Source of the DNA: Bog-473 sp963840245
Lineage (GTDB): Bacteria; Actinomycetota; Acidimicrobiia; Acidimicrobiales; RAAP-2
Assembly (NCBI GenBank): GCA_963840245.1
Contig: CAWIYI010000026.1
Coordinates: 1 to 64,000 of the forward strand
Reading direction: 5' to 3'
Length of the DNA stretch: 64,000 nucleotides
Part shown: positions 1-8,283 of the stretch, piece by piece
Layout of the letters: each line of letters begins with the position of its first letter
Position numbering within the stretch: position 1 is the first letter of the stretch
Position numbers and translations under genes: made by a program
The notes under the pieces: generated by a model
Databases searched by the model: none
What the model was told of the DNA's origin: nothing
What the model saw: the letters and a program-made list of their open reading frames with translations, nothing else

Positions 1-1
1 C

Positions 2-256
2 AGCTGTAGCAACGTCACCTTCACCAACGTGCACCACATCTTGGCTTGGAAGCCCGGAGGCCGGACCGACCTCGACAATCTCGTCCTGCTCTGTGTGCAC
101 CACCATCACCTGGTGCACTCGTCGGGCTGGGCGATGACGGGCAACGCCAACGAGGAACTCACCTTCACGACCCCCAAGGGCCGGGTCATGAGCTCGCGCC
201 CCTCGCCGCTCTGGGCCACCGTCACCGCGGGACCCCGGTCGGGGCGGCCGAGCTAA
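2..256 (+). CDS. HNH endonuclease domain protein, C-terminal part
   Basis: The reading frame is already open at the window edge, so the N-terminus is missing. The visible part has the core of an HNH nuclease finger: a Cys, the V-H-H-I dyad, a D-L-D-N-L-V-L-L-C stretch and a run of four His followed by L-V-H. This is the usual C-terminal arrangement of actinobacterial DUF222/HNH proteins, which are multicopy and of poorly defined function. The tail after the motif is Pro/Arg-rich and ends at TAA. Whether a DUF222 domain precedes it cannot be seen. Confidence 0.8.
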   Translation, partial: SCSNVTFTNVHHILAWKPGGRTDLDNLVLLCVHHHHLVHSSGWAMTGNANEELTFTTPKGRVMSSRPSPLWATVTAGPRSGRPS

Positions 257-320
257 CTCCTCGAAGCGTCAAGGGTGGGTCCGCAGTCCGGGCCCAGTCA
301 CTCCGGCGCCGGCCGGTCGG

Positions 321-326
321 TACTGT
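321..326 (+). promoter_or_regulatory. -10-like hexamer TACTGT
   Basis: It ends 6 nt before the ATG at 333, with no Shine-Dalgarno sequence between, as expected for a leaderless transcript of the hydrolase gene. Confidence 0.5.
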
Positions 327-332
327 GCAGCC

Positions 333-1145
333 ATGCCCTTCCACGATGTCAACGGCATCTCGCTGTACTACGAGCTGGCTGGCACAGGTGAACGCCTGCT
401 GAGCATCTCGGGTACCGGGGGAGACCTGCGCCAGAAGCCTGGCGTGGCCGATGGCCTCGTGGGCCACGCGTTCGAGGTCCTGTCCTACGACCAGCGCGGC
501 CTCGGCCAGAGCAGCGTGCCGCCCTGGCCCTACGCCATGTCGGACTTTGCCGACGACGCCGCCGCACTCCTCGACGCCGTGGGTTGGGAGGACTGCCTCG
601 TCCTCGGGATCTCCTTCGGAGGGATGGTGGCCCAAGAAGTCGCCATCCGTCACCCCGAACGGGTGCGCCGGCTCGTCCTGGCCTGCACTTCCGCCGGTGG
701 AGCCGGCGGGGCCTCCTACCCGCTCCAGGAGCTGGTCCACTTGAGCCCCGAGAAGGCGTCGGCGCAGCGGATGGAACTCCTCGACACGCGGTGGGACGAG
801 GCCTGGCGAAAGCAGCATCCCGAGATGGTCGCCCTCTTCGCCGATCGCATGCCCTCAGCGGCGGGGGAACCCGCTGCCCAGGGCCTGACCAACCAATTGG
901 CCGCCCGAGCGGAGCACGACACCTCTGGGCGACTGGGCACCATCGCCTGCCCAACCCTGGTGTGCGGCGGGCGCTTCGACGGGATCGCACCGCCGGCCAA
1001 CAGCAAGTTCCTGGCCTCGGCCATCCCCGGCGCGCAGCTCGAGATGTTCGACGGGGGCCACGCCTTCTTCATGCAGGACGCGACCGCGCTGCCCGCCATC
1101 ATCGCCTTCCTCTCGGCGGACGCTCGGGTGGGCGACGCGCCGTAG
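333..1145 (+). CDS. alpha/beta-fold hydrolase
   Basis: A 270-residue soluble alpha/beta hydrolase. The nucleophile elbow G-I-S-F-G places the catalytic Ser near residue 94. An early S-G-T-G-G loop can form the oxyanion hole, D-Q-R-G-L-G-Q-S is the typical loop after strand 4, a G-R-F-D-G-I-A-P segment carries the acid, and G-G-H near residue 244 carries the His. This resembles 3-oxoadipate enol-lactonase and related esterases, but the substrate cannot be read from sequence. It is 10 nt upstream of pgi on the same strand, and each gene has its own -10-like hexamer. Confidence 0.85.
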   Translation: MPFHDVNGISLYYELAGTGERLLSISGTGGDLRQKPGVADGLVGHAFEVLSYDQRGLGQSSVPPWPYAMSDFADDAAALLDAVGWEDCLVLGISFGGMVAQEVAIRHPERVRRLVLACTSAGGAGGASYPLQELVHLSPEKASAQRMELLDTRWDEAWRKQHPEMVALFADRMPSAAGEPAAQGLTNQLAARAEHDTSGRLGTIACPTLVCGGRFDGIAPPANSKFLASAIPGAQLEMFDGGHAFFMQDATALPAIIAFLSADARVGDAP

Positions 1146-1148
1146 ATT
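1143..1148 (+). promoter_or_regulatory. -10-like hexamer TAGATT of pgi
   Basis: It overlaps the stop codon of the hydrolase and lies 7 nt before the ATG at 1156. This favours that ATG over the in-frame TTG at 1147. Confidence 0.45.
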
Positions 1149-1155
1149 GCCTGCC

Positions 1156-2796
1156 ATGGACCTCACCGCAACACCGGAGTGGAAAGCCCTGGCGTCGCAC
1201 TACGAGACGGTCTCGACGCGGCACCTGCGAGAGCTCTTTGCGGCTGACCCCGAACGGACCCCGCGGATGACGGCCGCGGCCGCGGACCTCGTCCTCGACT
1301 ACTCCAAGCAGCGGGCGACTGACGAGACGCTCCGCCTCCTGATGGAGGTGGCCCGGGTCGCCGACGTCGAAGGGCATCGAGATGCGATGTTCGCGGGCGT
1401 CCACATCAACACGACCGAGGACCGCGCCGTCCTCCACGTCGCGCTACGCATGCCGCCCGGGTCGGCCCTCGAGGTGGATGGCCAGAACGTCACGGGCGAC
1501 GTGCAGGCGGTCCTGGGAAAGATGGGCGACCTGTCCGACCGCATCCGCGACGGGTCCTGGACCGGAGCCACCGGCAAGCGGATCGCCGCCGTCGTCAATA
1601 TCGGGATCGGCGGCTCGGACCTCGGTCCGGCCATGGCCACCACCGCGCTGGCGGACTACGCCCAGCCGGGGCTGACCAGCCGCTTCGTGTCGAACGTCGA
1701 CCCGGTCGACCTGTACGCCGCCACCCAGGATCTGGATCCCGAGACGACGCTCTTCGTCATCAGCTCCAAGACGTTCACCACGCTCGAGACACTGACCAAT
1801 GCCGCGGCAGCCCGCGACTGGCTCTTGGCGGGACTGGGCAGCGCCGCAGGTGACGACGCGGTGGCGAAGCACTTCGTGGCGGTGTCGACCAACGCCGAAG
1901 CGGTGGCCGCATTCGGTATCGACACCGACAACATGCTCGAGTTCTGGGACTGGGTGGGTGGTCGCTACTCGTATGACTCCGCCATCGGTTTCTCGCTCAT
2001 GGTGGCCATCGGGCGCCGGGCCTTCGGGGAGATGCTCGCCGGCTTCCACGCCATCGACGAGCACTTCCGGACGGCGCCCCTGGCGGAAAACCTCCCGGTC
2101 ATTCAGGGGATGCTCAACGTCTGGTACAACAACTTCTTCGGCGCGCAGACGCACGCGGTGCTGCCCTACAGCCACCGGCTGGCGCGTTTTCCGGCCTACC
2201 TGCAGCAGCTGACCATGGAATCCAACGGCAAGTCGGTCAAGCTCGACGGAACGCCGGTGGACGGGCAGACGGGCGAGATCTTCTGGGGCGAGCCGGGCAC
2301 CAACGGTCAGCACGCCTTCTACCAGCTGATCCACCAGGGCACGAAGCTGATCCCGGCCGACTTCATCGCCTTCGCAGAGTCCACCCACGACACGGGGGAG
2401 CAGCAGGACCTGTTGATGGCCAACTGCCTGGCCCAGACCAAGGCGCTCGCCTTCGGCAGGACGGCCGAGGAGATCGCGGCGGAGGGGACGCCGTCGGCCG
2501 TGGTGCCGCACAAGGTGATGCCCGGGAACCGGCCCAGCTCCACCATCATGGCCCCGAAGCTCACGCCGTCGGTCCTGGGCCAACTCGTCGCGCTCTACGA
2601 GCACACGGTGTTCGTCGAGGGCACCATCTGGGGCATCGATTCGTTCGACCAGTGGGGCGTCGAACTAGGGAAGGTCATGGCGAAGGAGCTCGCTCCGATC
2701 CTCACCGACCCCGCCGCTCCCGACCTCTCGGGCCAGGACGCGTCGACGGCGTCGCTGGTGCGGCAGTACCGAAGCCTGCGCGGTCGGGCCGTCTGA
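1156..2796 (+). CDS. pgi: glucose-6-phosphate isomerase
   Basis: Interconverts glucose 6-phosphate and fructose 6-phosphate in the cytoplasm. The product is about 546 residues, the normal length of the bacterial family. Visible family signatures are G-I-G-G-S-D-L-G-P for sugar-phosphate binding, I-S-S-K-T-F-T-T-L-E-T, D-W-V-G-G-R-Y-S, and G-T-N-G-Q-H-A-F-Y-Q-L-I-H-Q-G near the C-terminal catalytic region. The ATG at 1156 is preferred because a TANNNT hexamer lies 7 nt upstream. It feeds the same pools as the tkt-tal-gnd-pgl operon at 9-16 kb, though it is on the other strand and not linked to it. Confidence 0.97.
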   Translation: MDLTATPEWKALASHYETVSTRHLRELFAADPERTPRMTAAAADLVLDYSKQRATDETLRLLMEVARVADVEGHRDAMFAGVHINTTEDRAVLHVALRMPPGSALEVDGQNVTGDVQAVLGKMGDLSDRIRDGSWTGATGKRIAAVVNIGIGGSDLGPAMATTALADYAQPGLTSRFVSNVDPVDLYAATQDLDPETTLFVISSKTFTTLETLTNAAAARDWLLAGLGSAAGDDAVAKHFVAVSTNAEAVAAFGIDTDNMLEFWDWVGGRYSYDSAIGFSLMVAIGRRAFGEMLAGFHAIDEHFRTAPLAENLPVIQGMLNVWYNNFFGAQTHAVLPYSHRLARFPAYLQQLTMESNGKSVKLDGTPVDGQTGEIFWGEPGTNGQHAFYQLIHQGTKLIPADFIAFAESTHDTGEQQDLLMANCLAQTKALAFGRTAEEIAAEGTPSAVVPHKVMPGNRPSSTIMAPKLTPSVLGQLVALYEHTVFVEGTIWGIDSFDQWGVELGKVMAKELAPILTDPAAPDLSGQDASTASLVRQYRSLRGRAV

Positions 2797-2811
2797 CCTG
2801 AGCCGCTCAGG
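2797..2811. terminator. hairpin between convergent pgi and marR
   Basis: CCTGAG-CCG-CTCAGG is a perfect 6-bp inverted repeat filling the 10-nt gap between two convergent stop codons. There is no T-run, as in many high-GC actinobacterial terminators. Confidence 0.4.
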
Positions 2812-3244
2812 CGCGGCTCTCGATGCCGTGCAGCGGCTGGCGCGGCAGCAGCCCACGCCATGCGGACGGCAGGGTACGCCCCAGGCGTCCGAGCTCCTCG
2901 AGATGAACTTCGGAGAGCGCCTCCAGGCGCTTGCTCCCGGCCGCGGTGAGCTGCAGACGGACGATCCGGTGGTCCTCTGGGTCGCGGACCCGCTTGACCA
3001 GCTTGGCGGCGTCGGCCCGGTCCACCAGACCGACGGCACTGTGGTGGCGTAGCAGGAGGTAGTCGGCCACCTCGCCCACGGTCGGACCGCGGTGGTCGGG
3101 GTGCCCGCGAATGGCCAGCAGGAGTTGCTGCTGGGCCGGGGTCAGCCCCGCCGCTTCCGACTGCTGCTCGCTCCAGCGGAGGAAGCGTCGCAATCCGGTG
3201 CGCAACGCCAACAGATCCTCGTAGTCGGCATCTCGCAATACCAT
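2807..3244 (-). CDS. MarR family transcriptional regulator
   Basis: A 145-residue winged-helix regulator. The central part carries the MarR DNA-binding region: V-G-E-V-A-D-Y-L-L-L-R-H-H-S-A-V as recognition helix, and K-R-V-R-D-P-E-D-H-R as wing, where the D-x-R of MarR proteins is present. The ATG at 3244 is chosen over longer in-frame starts because TATCGT lies 6 nt upstream, and the extra upstream residues look non-coding. Palindromes overlapping this promoter suggest autorepression. The regulon and ligand are unknown; the divergent neighbour is the FkbM methyltransferase. Confidence 0.92.
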   Translation of the reverse strand: MVLRDADYEDLLALRTGLRRFLRWSEQQSEAAGLTPAQQQLLLAIRGHPDHRGPTVGEVADYLLLRHHSAVGLVDRADAAKLVKRVRDPEDHRIVRLQLTAAGSKRLEALSEVHLEELGRLGRTLPSAWRGLLPRQPLHGIESRA

Positions 3245-3272
3245 CGTCTCACGATAGCATCGTAATACGATG
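3243..3272. promoter_or_regulatory. nested palindromic operator over the marR promoter
   Basis: Three inverted repeats interlock here: ATCGT-CTC-ACGAT (3243-3255), ACGAT-AGC-ATCGT (3251-3263) and CATCGTA-A-TACGATG (3258-3272). They cover the marR start codon and its -10-like hexamer (minus strand, 3251-3256). MarR dimers bind such repeats, so autorepression is likely. Confidence 0.65.
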
Positions 3273-3403
3273 GATATGATGGATCGTCGGGGAACGCGAA
3301 TCAGGCCTTGGCGCAGTAGCGTCACGCCAGTGGTCACGACTCGGTTTTCGATGACTGGTGCCGTGTTCGTGACGGCTCGGAATGACTCACAGCGGATGGG
3401 TCC

Positions 3404-4192
3404 GTGACGTCACTACGAGGCGCCTCTTTCGCACTGCAGCAGCGTTGGCAGTACGCCGGACGTCGTCGCATTGCTGCCCTGACGTGGCTGGCGCCCCATC
3501 TGCCGTGGAGCGTGTGGTGTCGGTTGTGCGCATGGGAGGCCTCGGGAGTCGTGGCGGAGATCGCACGGCGCTCCGGGAGATCACTCACCTTCGTGCAGAT
3601 CGGCTCGTGCGACGGGAAGGCGGATGATCCTCTCCATGAAGTGGTCCGGTCCTCGCAGTGGTCGGGCATCTTGGTCGAACCAATGCCATGGCTCTTCGAG
3701 CAATTGGTCGCCAACTACGAAGGGGTGCCTGGGCTGCGCTTCTTCCAGGTTGCGGTCGGCAGCAGCGACGGCCCCATGACGATGTACTCCGTCGAACCCA
3801 GGCCCGACGACCCCCACTGGGTCTGGCAACTCACGTCGTTCGACCGAGACGTGGTCATGAGCCACTCGGACGACCTTCCCAAGCTCGAGAACCGAATCTT
3901 CACCATCGAGGTGGAGTCCAGGACAGTGGCATCGCTGATCACCGAAGCGGGCCTCGCCAAGGTCGACTTCCTTCACATCGACGCGGAGGGCTTCGACGAC
4001 CAGATCATTCGCGATCTCCCGTTGACCGCCCCGTGGGCGCCACAGTTCTTGATATTTGAGAAGAAGCACCTGAGCCGGGCGCGATACTCCGATCTCCGGA
4101 GGCTCCTCAGGCAAACGGGCTACCAGACCGTCAATCTATGGCCGGACGAATTTGCCTACCGCGACCCACCCGACGGATTGAGGCCGGCCTGA
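3404..4192 (+). CDS. FkbM family methyltransferase
   Basis: A 262-residue SAM-dependent methyltransferase of the FkbM type, which usually O-methylates sugars or small-molecule hydroxyls. The SAM-binding motif is F-V-Q-I-G-S-C-D-G-K near residue 64. A second motif, V-D-F-L-H-I-D-A-E-G-F-D, is the FkbM hallmark near residue 190. The start is GTG with no obvious ribosome-binding site. There are no glycosyltransferase or polyketide neighbours, so the acceptor is unknown. Its base composition is slightly lower in GC than the flanks, and its only neighbours on the same strand are the GNAT enzyme and the distant acyl-CoA synthetase. Confidence 0.85.
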   Translation: MTSLRGASFALQQRWQYAGRRRIAALTWLAPHLPWSVWCRLCAWEASGVVAEIARRSGRSLTFVQIGSCDGKADDPLHEVVRSSQWSGILVEPMPWLFEQLVANYEGVPGLRFFQVAVGSSDGPMTMYSVEPRPDDPHWVWQLTSFDRDVVMSHSDDLPKLENRIFTIEVESRTVASLITEAGLAKVDFLHIDAEGFDDQIIRDLPLTAPWAPQFLIFEKKHLSRARYSDLRRLLRQTGYQTVNLWPDEFAYRDPPDGLRPA

Positions 4193-4244
4193 TCGGCTGT
4201 GTAAACGTATCTGCGCGCAAGTACGACTTCGAACCCATTCCGAT

Positions 4245-4757
4245 GTGGCCAACTGCGTTCGAATCGCCGAACAGGTTCGTCGCCTGGACGGGTATCCCGT
4301 GTCGGTGCCGAACGACCTTGAGGATTTCGTTGCGTCGCCCGATGCCCTCGTCGCCTGGGTAGCCGAAGAGATCGTCGGTCACGTGGCACTTCATACGCAC
4401 AGTTCCGATGCTGTCCTGGGGTTGACGAGTGAAGCCCTGGGCCAATCGACCGACCACTTTGGAGTTGTTGCCCGGCTGCTTGTGGCCCCAGATTCACGGC
4501 GAAAAGGGATTGGACGGTCGCTGCTCGCGACAGCTGCGATGGAATGCTCGCGACGCGGTCTTCGGCCGGTCCTCGATGTCGTGACCGAACACACTCAAGC
4601 GATCAGACTGTACGAAGACGAAGGCTGGAGTCGTGCCGGCCAAGTCACCGTGACGCTCGGCAATGGCAAAGAGGTCAAAGAAATCGTGATTCTCGGGCCG
4701 CGGTCCGCGAGGACGTCGCAGTCCGGCGTACCGGTCCCTGATGTTCGCCCGGATTGA
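4245..4757 (+). CDS. GNAT family N-acetyltransferase
   Basis: The product shows the acetyl-CoA-binding motif A as V-A-R-L-L-V-A-P-D-S-R-R-K-G-I-G-R-S-L-L, then a motif-B-like A-I-R-L-Y-E-D-E-G-W. The acceptor is unknown. The GTG at 4245 gives 170 residues but removes the first strand: the frame stays open upstream to 4182 and reads V-R-L-R-T-H-S-D-V-A-N-C just before it, which looks like a normal GNAT N-terminus. The only conventional candidate there is CTG at 4197, so the true start is probably upstream of 4245. Confidence 0.85.
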   Translation: MANCVRIAEQVRRLDGYPVSVPNDLEDFVASPDALVAWVAEEIVGHVALHTHSSDAVLGLTSEALGQSTDHFGVVARLLVAPDSRRKGIGRSLLATAAMECSRRGLRPVLDVVTEHTQAIRLYEDEGWSRAGQVTVTLGNGKEVKEIVILGPRSARTSQSGVPVPDVRPD

Positions 4758-5717
4758 TCATGGCCGCGTCGCCCCCACGAAGAGCAGGCTGCCGAACGAT
4801 GCGCCGGGCGTGGCGGGGAAGGCCTCGGCCCGGACGTCGGCGCCAGTGTGCGGCGCGTCGATCATGACGTCCTGGCCGTCCACCACGCCCGCGAACAGCC
4901 CGACATGGTCGATGGAACCGGGCCCGCCTCCGAAGAAGACGAGGTCGCCCGGGGCCAGCGCGGCGCCCGGCTCCAGCTTCGGTGTGCGGTCGTACTGGTC
5001 CTGGGCCACCCGGGGCAGCGCCACGCCCGCCGCCGCGTACGCCGCCTGCACGAGGCCTGAGCAGTCGAAGCCGACGCCCGGCTTCTCGCCGCCCCATACG
5101 TACGGCGTGCCGATCTGGGACAGCGCCCACGACACCGCGACGGCGCCTGCGCCGGCAGCAGAGGCCAAGATCGCCGTCCCGTCGGCGCGGCGCCGTAGGA
5201 CTGGGCCAGGGCCAACACCTGGGCCACGTAGGAGGCCGAGTGGTTGTAGGCGAACACGGCGCCGGACAGGTCGGCCCCGCCGGACGCGCCGTCGGCGCAC
5301 AGGAGGCGGGCCGCCGCGTAGACGGCGTCCGTCGGGTCGTAGGGGCTCGGCGGTACCGCCCCGCCCGAAGGCACCGGCTCGTCGTAGGCGGCGAAGGTGG
5401 CCGGCTCGAACTGCATCGGCCCTTCGGCGCCCGCCGAATTGGCACCGCTGTGCACGCCGGGCAGGTTCGACTGACCGTTCCCCGACTCGACGGTGCCGAT
5501 GGCGGCCAGGATCGTCCAGGGCAACCCCGGACAGGTGGCCGCCGCCTGCTGGTAGAGCGTCAACATCGCCGGAGGGATCTGTGCCGTTGCCGCCCCGGAG
5601 GCGCCCGGAGCCCCGCCCCCGACGCCGAGCAGTCGAGACGGCCGACGCCAGTACCGCCACCCCCACCACCGCGGCGGCCAGGCCCACCGACAGCCCGGCG
5701 GCGAGCACGCCCCTCAT
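4758..5717 (-). CDS. lytic transglycosylase / NlpC-P60 wall hydrolase, two frameshifts
   Basis: A secreted two-domain peptidoglycan hydrolase broken into three pieces by two compensating frame changes. Residues 1-30 are a signal peptide (M-R-G-V-L-A-A-G then a hydrophobic stretch). Removing one base in the G/C run at about 5610-5628 joins it to a transglycosylase domain with catalytic Glu in G-T-V-E-S-G-N-G and the helix A-A-A-R-L-L-C-A-D-G. A missing base near 5180 then leads to an NlpC/P60 domain: W-G-G-E-K-P-G-V-G-F-D-C-S-G with the nucleophilic Cys, and D-H-V-G-L-F with the His. Net length is 319 residues with no other disruption. It may be functional if the indels are sequencing errors, otherwise a pseudogene. 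Confidence 0.8.
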   Translation of the reverse strand: MRGVLAAGLSVGLAAAVVGVAVLASAVSTARRRGRGSGRLRGGNGTDPSGDVDALPAGGGHLSGVALDDPGRHRHRRVGERSVEPARRAQRCQFGGRRRADAVRAGHLRRLRRAGAFGRGGTAEPLRPDGRRLRGGPPPVRRRRVRRGRPVRRRVRLQPLGLLRGPGVGPGPVLRRRADGTAILASAAGAGAVAVSWALSQIGTPYVWGGEKPGVGFDCSGLVQAAYAAAGVALPRVAQDQYDRTPKLEPGAALAPGDLVFFGGGPGSIDHVGLFAGVVDGQDVMIDAPHTGADVRAEAFPATPGASFGSLLFVGATRP

Positions 5718-5829
5718 CGGTGCCCCGCCGGAAACGCGGGCGGCGGAACAGAGGCGGCGGCCACGGCAGAGAACGGTCCCGGCGCGGCCGGCGGGAGCAT
5801 GGCAAAGGCGGGTTCGTCATACTTGGAGC

Positions 5830-7449
5830 ATGAAGAGCACCATGCAGGACGCCCCGCTCCTGATCCGAGACCTCCTGTTCCACGGGCAGCAGGTGCACGG
5901 CGACAGCTCCGTCATCACCGTGGAGGAGGGAGGGCACCGCGCCGCCACCTTCGCCGAGGTCGCCGTGCGGGCCGAGAAGCTGGCGGCGGCCCTCACCCGA
6001 CTCGGCATCGAGCAGGGCGACCGCGTCGGCACCTTCTGTTGGAACAACCAGGGCCACCTCGAGGCGTATCTCGCCATCCCCTGCATGGGAGCGGTGCTGC
6101 ACACGCTGAACATCCGCCTCCCCGCCGAGCAGCTGGCCTATGTCATCAACCACGCAGAGGACCGCTGCATCATCGTGGACGCCTCGCTGATCCCGCTCCT
6201 CGCCGCCATCAAGGACGACCTGAAGACCGTCGAGACCATCATCGTGGCGGGGGAGGGGGACTCGGCGGCTCTCGGCGAGACCCTCTCCTACGAGCGGCTG
6301 CTGGCCGCCGAGGAGCCCGGCTTCGAATGGCCCGACCTCGACGAGCGCTCCGCCGCGGCCATGTGTTACACGAGCGGGACCACCGGCAGCCCCAAGGGCG
6401 TCGTGTACTCCCACCGCTCCACCTGGCTGCACACGATGGCCGAGCAGGCGGCCTCCTCGGTCGGCATGACCGAGACCGACCGCATCTTGATCATCGTGCC
6501 CATGTTCCACGCCAATGCCTGGGGCACCCCCTACGGCGCCTGGATGGCCGGCACCGACATGATCATGCCGCAGATGTACCTCATGGGGCAGCAGCTCGCC
6601 GCCGTCATCAACGAGCACCACCCGACGCTCGCCTGCGGGGTCCCCACCATCTGGAACGGCTTGCTGGCTCTCGACACGCCCATCGACTTCTCGACCGTGC
6701 GCGCCATCACCGCCGGCGGCGCCGCCGTGCCGCAGTCCCTCATCGAGGCATTCGAGGAGCGCTTCGGTGTCACCATCATCCAGGGCTGGGGGATGACGGA
6801 GACGAGCCCGCTCGCCGCGTTCGGGTTGCCCCCGGCCCGCCGGCAGGATGGGCACGACGACATGTACTACAAGGTCAAGGCCGGTCGGGTCGTCGGCGGG
6901 GTCGAGGTGCGCGTGGTCGCCGAGGACGGGACGGTGCTCCCCAACGACGGCCGGGCGGTGGGGGAGTTCGAGATCCGTGGACCGTGGGTCACCGGCTCGT
7001 ACTACAAGGACGAGGATCCGGCGAAGTTCCACGACGGCTGGCTCTGCACCGGTGACGTCGGCTCGCTCGACGGCCAGGGTTACATGACGATCTCCGACCG
7101 CACGAAGGATGTCATCAAGTCCGGTGGCGAGTGGATCTCCTCGGTCGAGCTCGAGAACGCGGTCATGGGCCACCCCGACGTCTTCGAGGCGGCGGTGATC
7201 GCCGTCCCCGACCCGAAGTGGTCCGAACGGCCACTGGTCGCCATCGTCCCGAAGCCCGGGCGCACGCCGACCGCGGCCGACCTGCTGGCGTTCCTGGCCG
7301 ACCGCGTGCCGCGCTGGTGGCTGCCCGACCAGTGGACGTTCATCGGCGAGATCCCCAAGACGAGCGTCGGCAAGTTCGACAAGAAGGTCATGCGGCTCGC
7401 CTACGCCGACGGCGACTACCAGGTGCAGAGCACGCCCCTACCGAGGTGA
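5830..7449 (+). CDS. long-chain fatty-acid-CoA ligase (AMP-forming acyl-CoA synthetase)
   Basis: A 539-residue ANL-superfamily adenylating enzyme that makes acyl-CoA from a fatty acid, ATP and CoA. The P-loop-like motif Y-T-S-G-T-T-G-S-P-K-G-V is near residue 180. Downstream are G-W-G-M-T-E-T-S, the W-L-C-T-G-D-V hinge motif and the C-terminal G-K-F-D-K-K catalytic Lys. It resembles the medium/long-chain FadD type. The frame is open for 1 kb upstream, but similarity begins only at the ATG at 5830. Its stop overlaps the start of the following small gene, so the two are probably co-transcribed. Confidence 0.93.
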   Translation: MKSTMQDAPLLIRDLLFHGQQVHGDSSVITVEEGGHRAATFAEVAVRAEKLAAALTRLGIEQGDRVGTFCWNNQGHLEAYLAIPCMGAVLHTLNIRLPAEQLAYVINHAEDRCIIVDASLIPLLAAIKDDLKTVETIIVAGEGDSAALGETLSYERLLAAEEPGFEWPDLDERSAAAMCYTSGTTGSPKGVVYSHRSTWLHTMAEQAASSVGMTETDRILIIVPMFHANAWGTPYGAWMAGTDMIMPQMYLMGQQLAAVINEHHPTLACGVPTIWNGLLALDTPIDFSTVRAITAGGAAVPQSLIEAFEERFGVTIIQGWGMTETSPLAAFGLPPARRQDGHDDMYYKVKAGRVVGGVEVRVVAEDGTVLPNDGRAVGEFEIRGPWVTGSYYKDEDPAKFHDGWLCTGDVGSLDGQGYMTISDRTKDVIKSGGEWISSVELENAVMGHPDVFEAAVIAVPDPKWSERPLVAIVPKPGRTPTAADLLAFLADRVPRWWLPDQWTFIGEIPKTSVGKFDKKVMRLAYADGDYQVQSTPLPR

Positions 7450-7697
7450 ACGGGTCCGGCAACGCCGTGGCCGACCTGGCCGAACGGCTCGAAGGCGTCC
7501 TGGAGGAGCTGACCGACATGGCGCTGGACGCTCTGCGGTTGGCCTCGGCCGGCGATCCGGACTCGGCCGAGACGGGGGAGGCCCTGGCGCGGGAGCGGCG
7601 CATCCTCAAGGCGCGCCGGGCGCTCGAGCGCTGCGTCGCCGCGTTGCGCGAGGAATCCGGCGCGGGCCGCGAGCTGCTCGACGACGGCGCCGGCTGA
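7446..7697 (+). CDS. small helical hypothetical protein
   Basis: An 83-residue acidic and Ala/Leu-rich protein starting at a GTG that overlaps the TGA of the acyl-CoA synthetase (GTGA). It is predicted to be almost all helical: heptad-like A-D-L-A-E-R-L-E-G-V-L-E-E-L, then a charged A-R-E-R-R-I-L-K-A-R-R helix. No family is recognised and no signal or membrane segment is seen. It is followed 14 nt later by thpR. The coding assignment rests on frame, overlap and composition. Confidence 0.6.
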   Translation: MNGSGNAVADLAERLEGVLEELTDMALDALRLASAGDPDSAETGEALARERRILKARRALERCVAALREESGAGRELLDDGAG

Positions 7698-7711
7698 GCC
7701 CCGTCGCCGGC

Positions 7712-8257
7712 GTGCGCACGTTCGTGGCCGCCTGGCCCGACGAGCCGACCCGGCACCGCCTGGCCGCGCTGGAGTTGGAGCTCGGCCACGCGAAGAACCT
7801 GCGGCTGGTGGGACCCACCCGCTGGCACGTCACGCTCCGCTTCCTGGGGGAGGTGGCCGAGGAGCAGCTGGGGCCGCTGGGCGATGCGCTCGTCGCCTGC
7901 GGGGCCGCCCAACCGGGACCGGTCGCCTGCCGGCTGGGTCCGGCCACCGCCTGGTTCACCCGGGTCAGGGTCCTCCAGGTCCCCACGGTCGGGCTCGACG
8001 CGCTGGCTGCGGCCGTCCGGGGCGCCACCGAGCCCCTGGTGGCGGAGCAGGTCGGCGGCGGGTCGCCCTTCAACGGCCACATCACCCTGGCCCGGGTGAA
8101 GGGACGCCTCGGTCCCCAGGCCCAGGCCGAACTCGAGGGCATCCCCTTCGACGCCAGCTTCGCCGTGCCCCACATCGACCTGGTGGCCTCGGCGCCCTCG
8201 CCGCATGGCCACGTCTATACGACCGTGAGGCGGGCGCCCCTCGGGTCCCCGGCCTGA
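7712..8257 (+). CDS. thpR: RNA 2',3'-cyclic phosphodiesterase (LigT/ThpR)
   Basis: A 181-residue 2H phosphoesterase. Both catalytic H-x-T-L tetrads are present, H-V-T-L near residue 39 and H-I-T-L near residue 127, the latter followed by A-R-V-K. The family opens 2',3'-cyclic phosphates and ligates tRNA halves in vitro; its cellular role in bacteria is unsettled. It starts with GTG and ends at a TGA inside a perfect palindrome shared with the convergent LOG gene. Confidence 0.92.
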   Translation: MRTFVAAWPDEPTRHRLAALELELGHAKNLRLVGPTRWHVTLRFLGEVAEEQLGPLGDALVACGAAQPGPVACRLGPATAWFTRVRVLQVPTVGLDALAAAVRGATEPLVAEQVGGGSPFNGHITLARVKGRLGPQAQAELEGIPFDASFAVPHIDLVASAPSPHGHVYTTVRRAPLGSPA

Positions 8258-8267
8258 TCAGGCCGGG
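8248..8267. terminator. 20-bp perfect palindrome between convergent genes
   Basis: CCCGGCCTGA/TCAGGCCGGG is fully self-complementary and contains the stop codon of thpR. The LOG gene converges from the right, ending at 8284. It can fold as a strong stem in either transcript, but has no T-run. Confidence 0.5.
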
Positions 8268-8283
8268 CGACGGCGAGCGGCGG

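Noticed and set aside
4741..5829. An open 363-codon extension in frame upstream of the acyl-CoA synthetase
   Set aside because: It is Arg/Pro/Ala-rich and antisense to the wall hydrolase; similarity to synthetases starts only at 5830.
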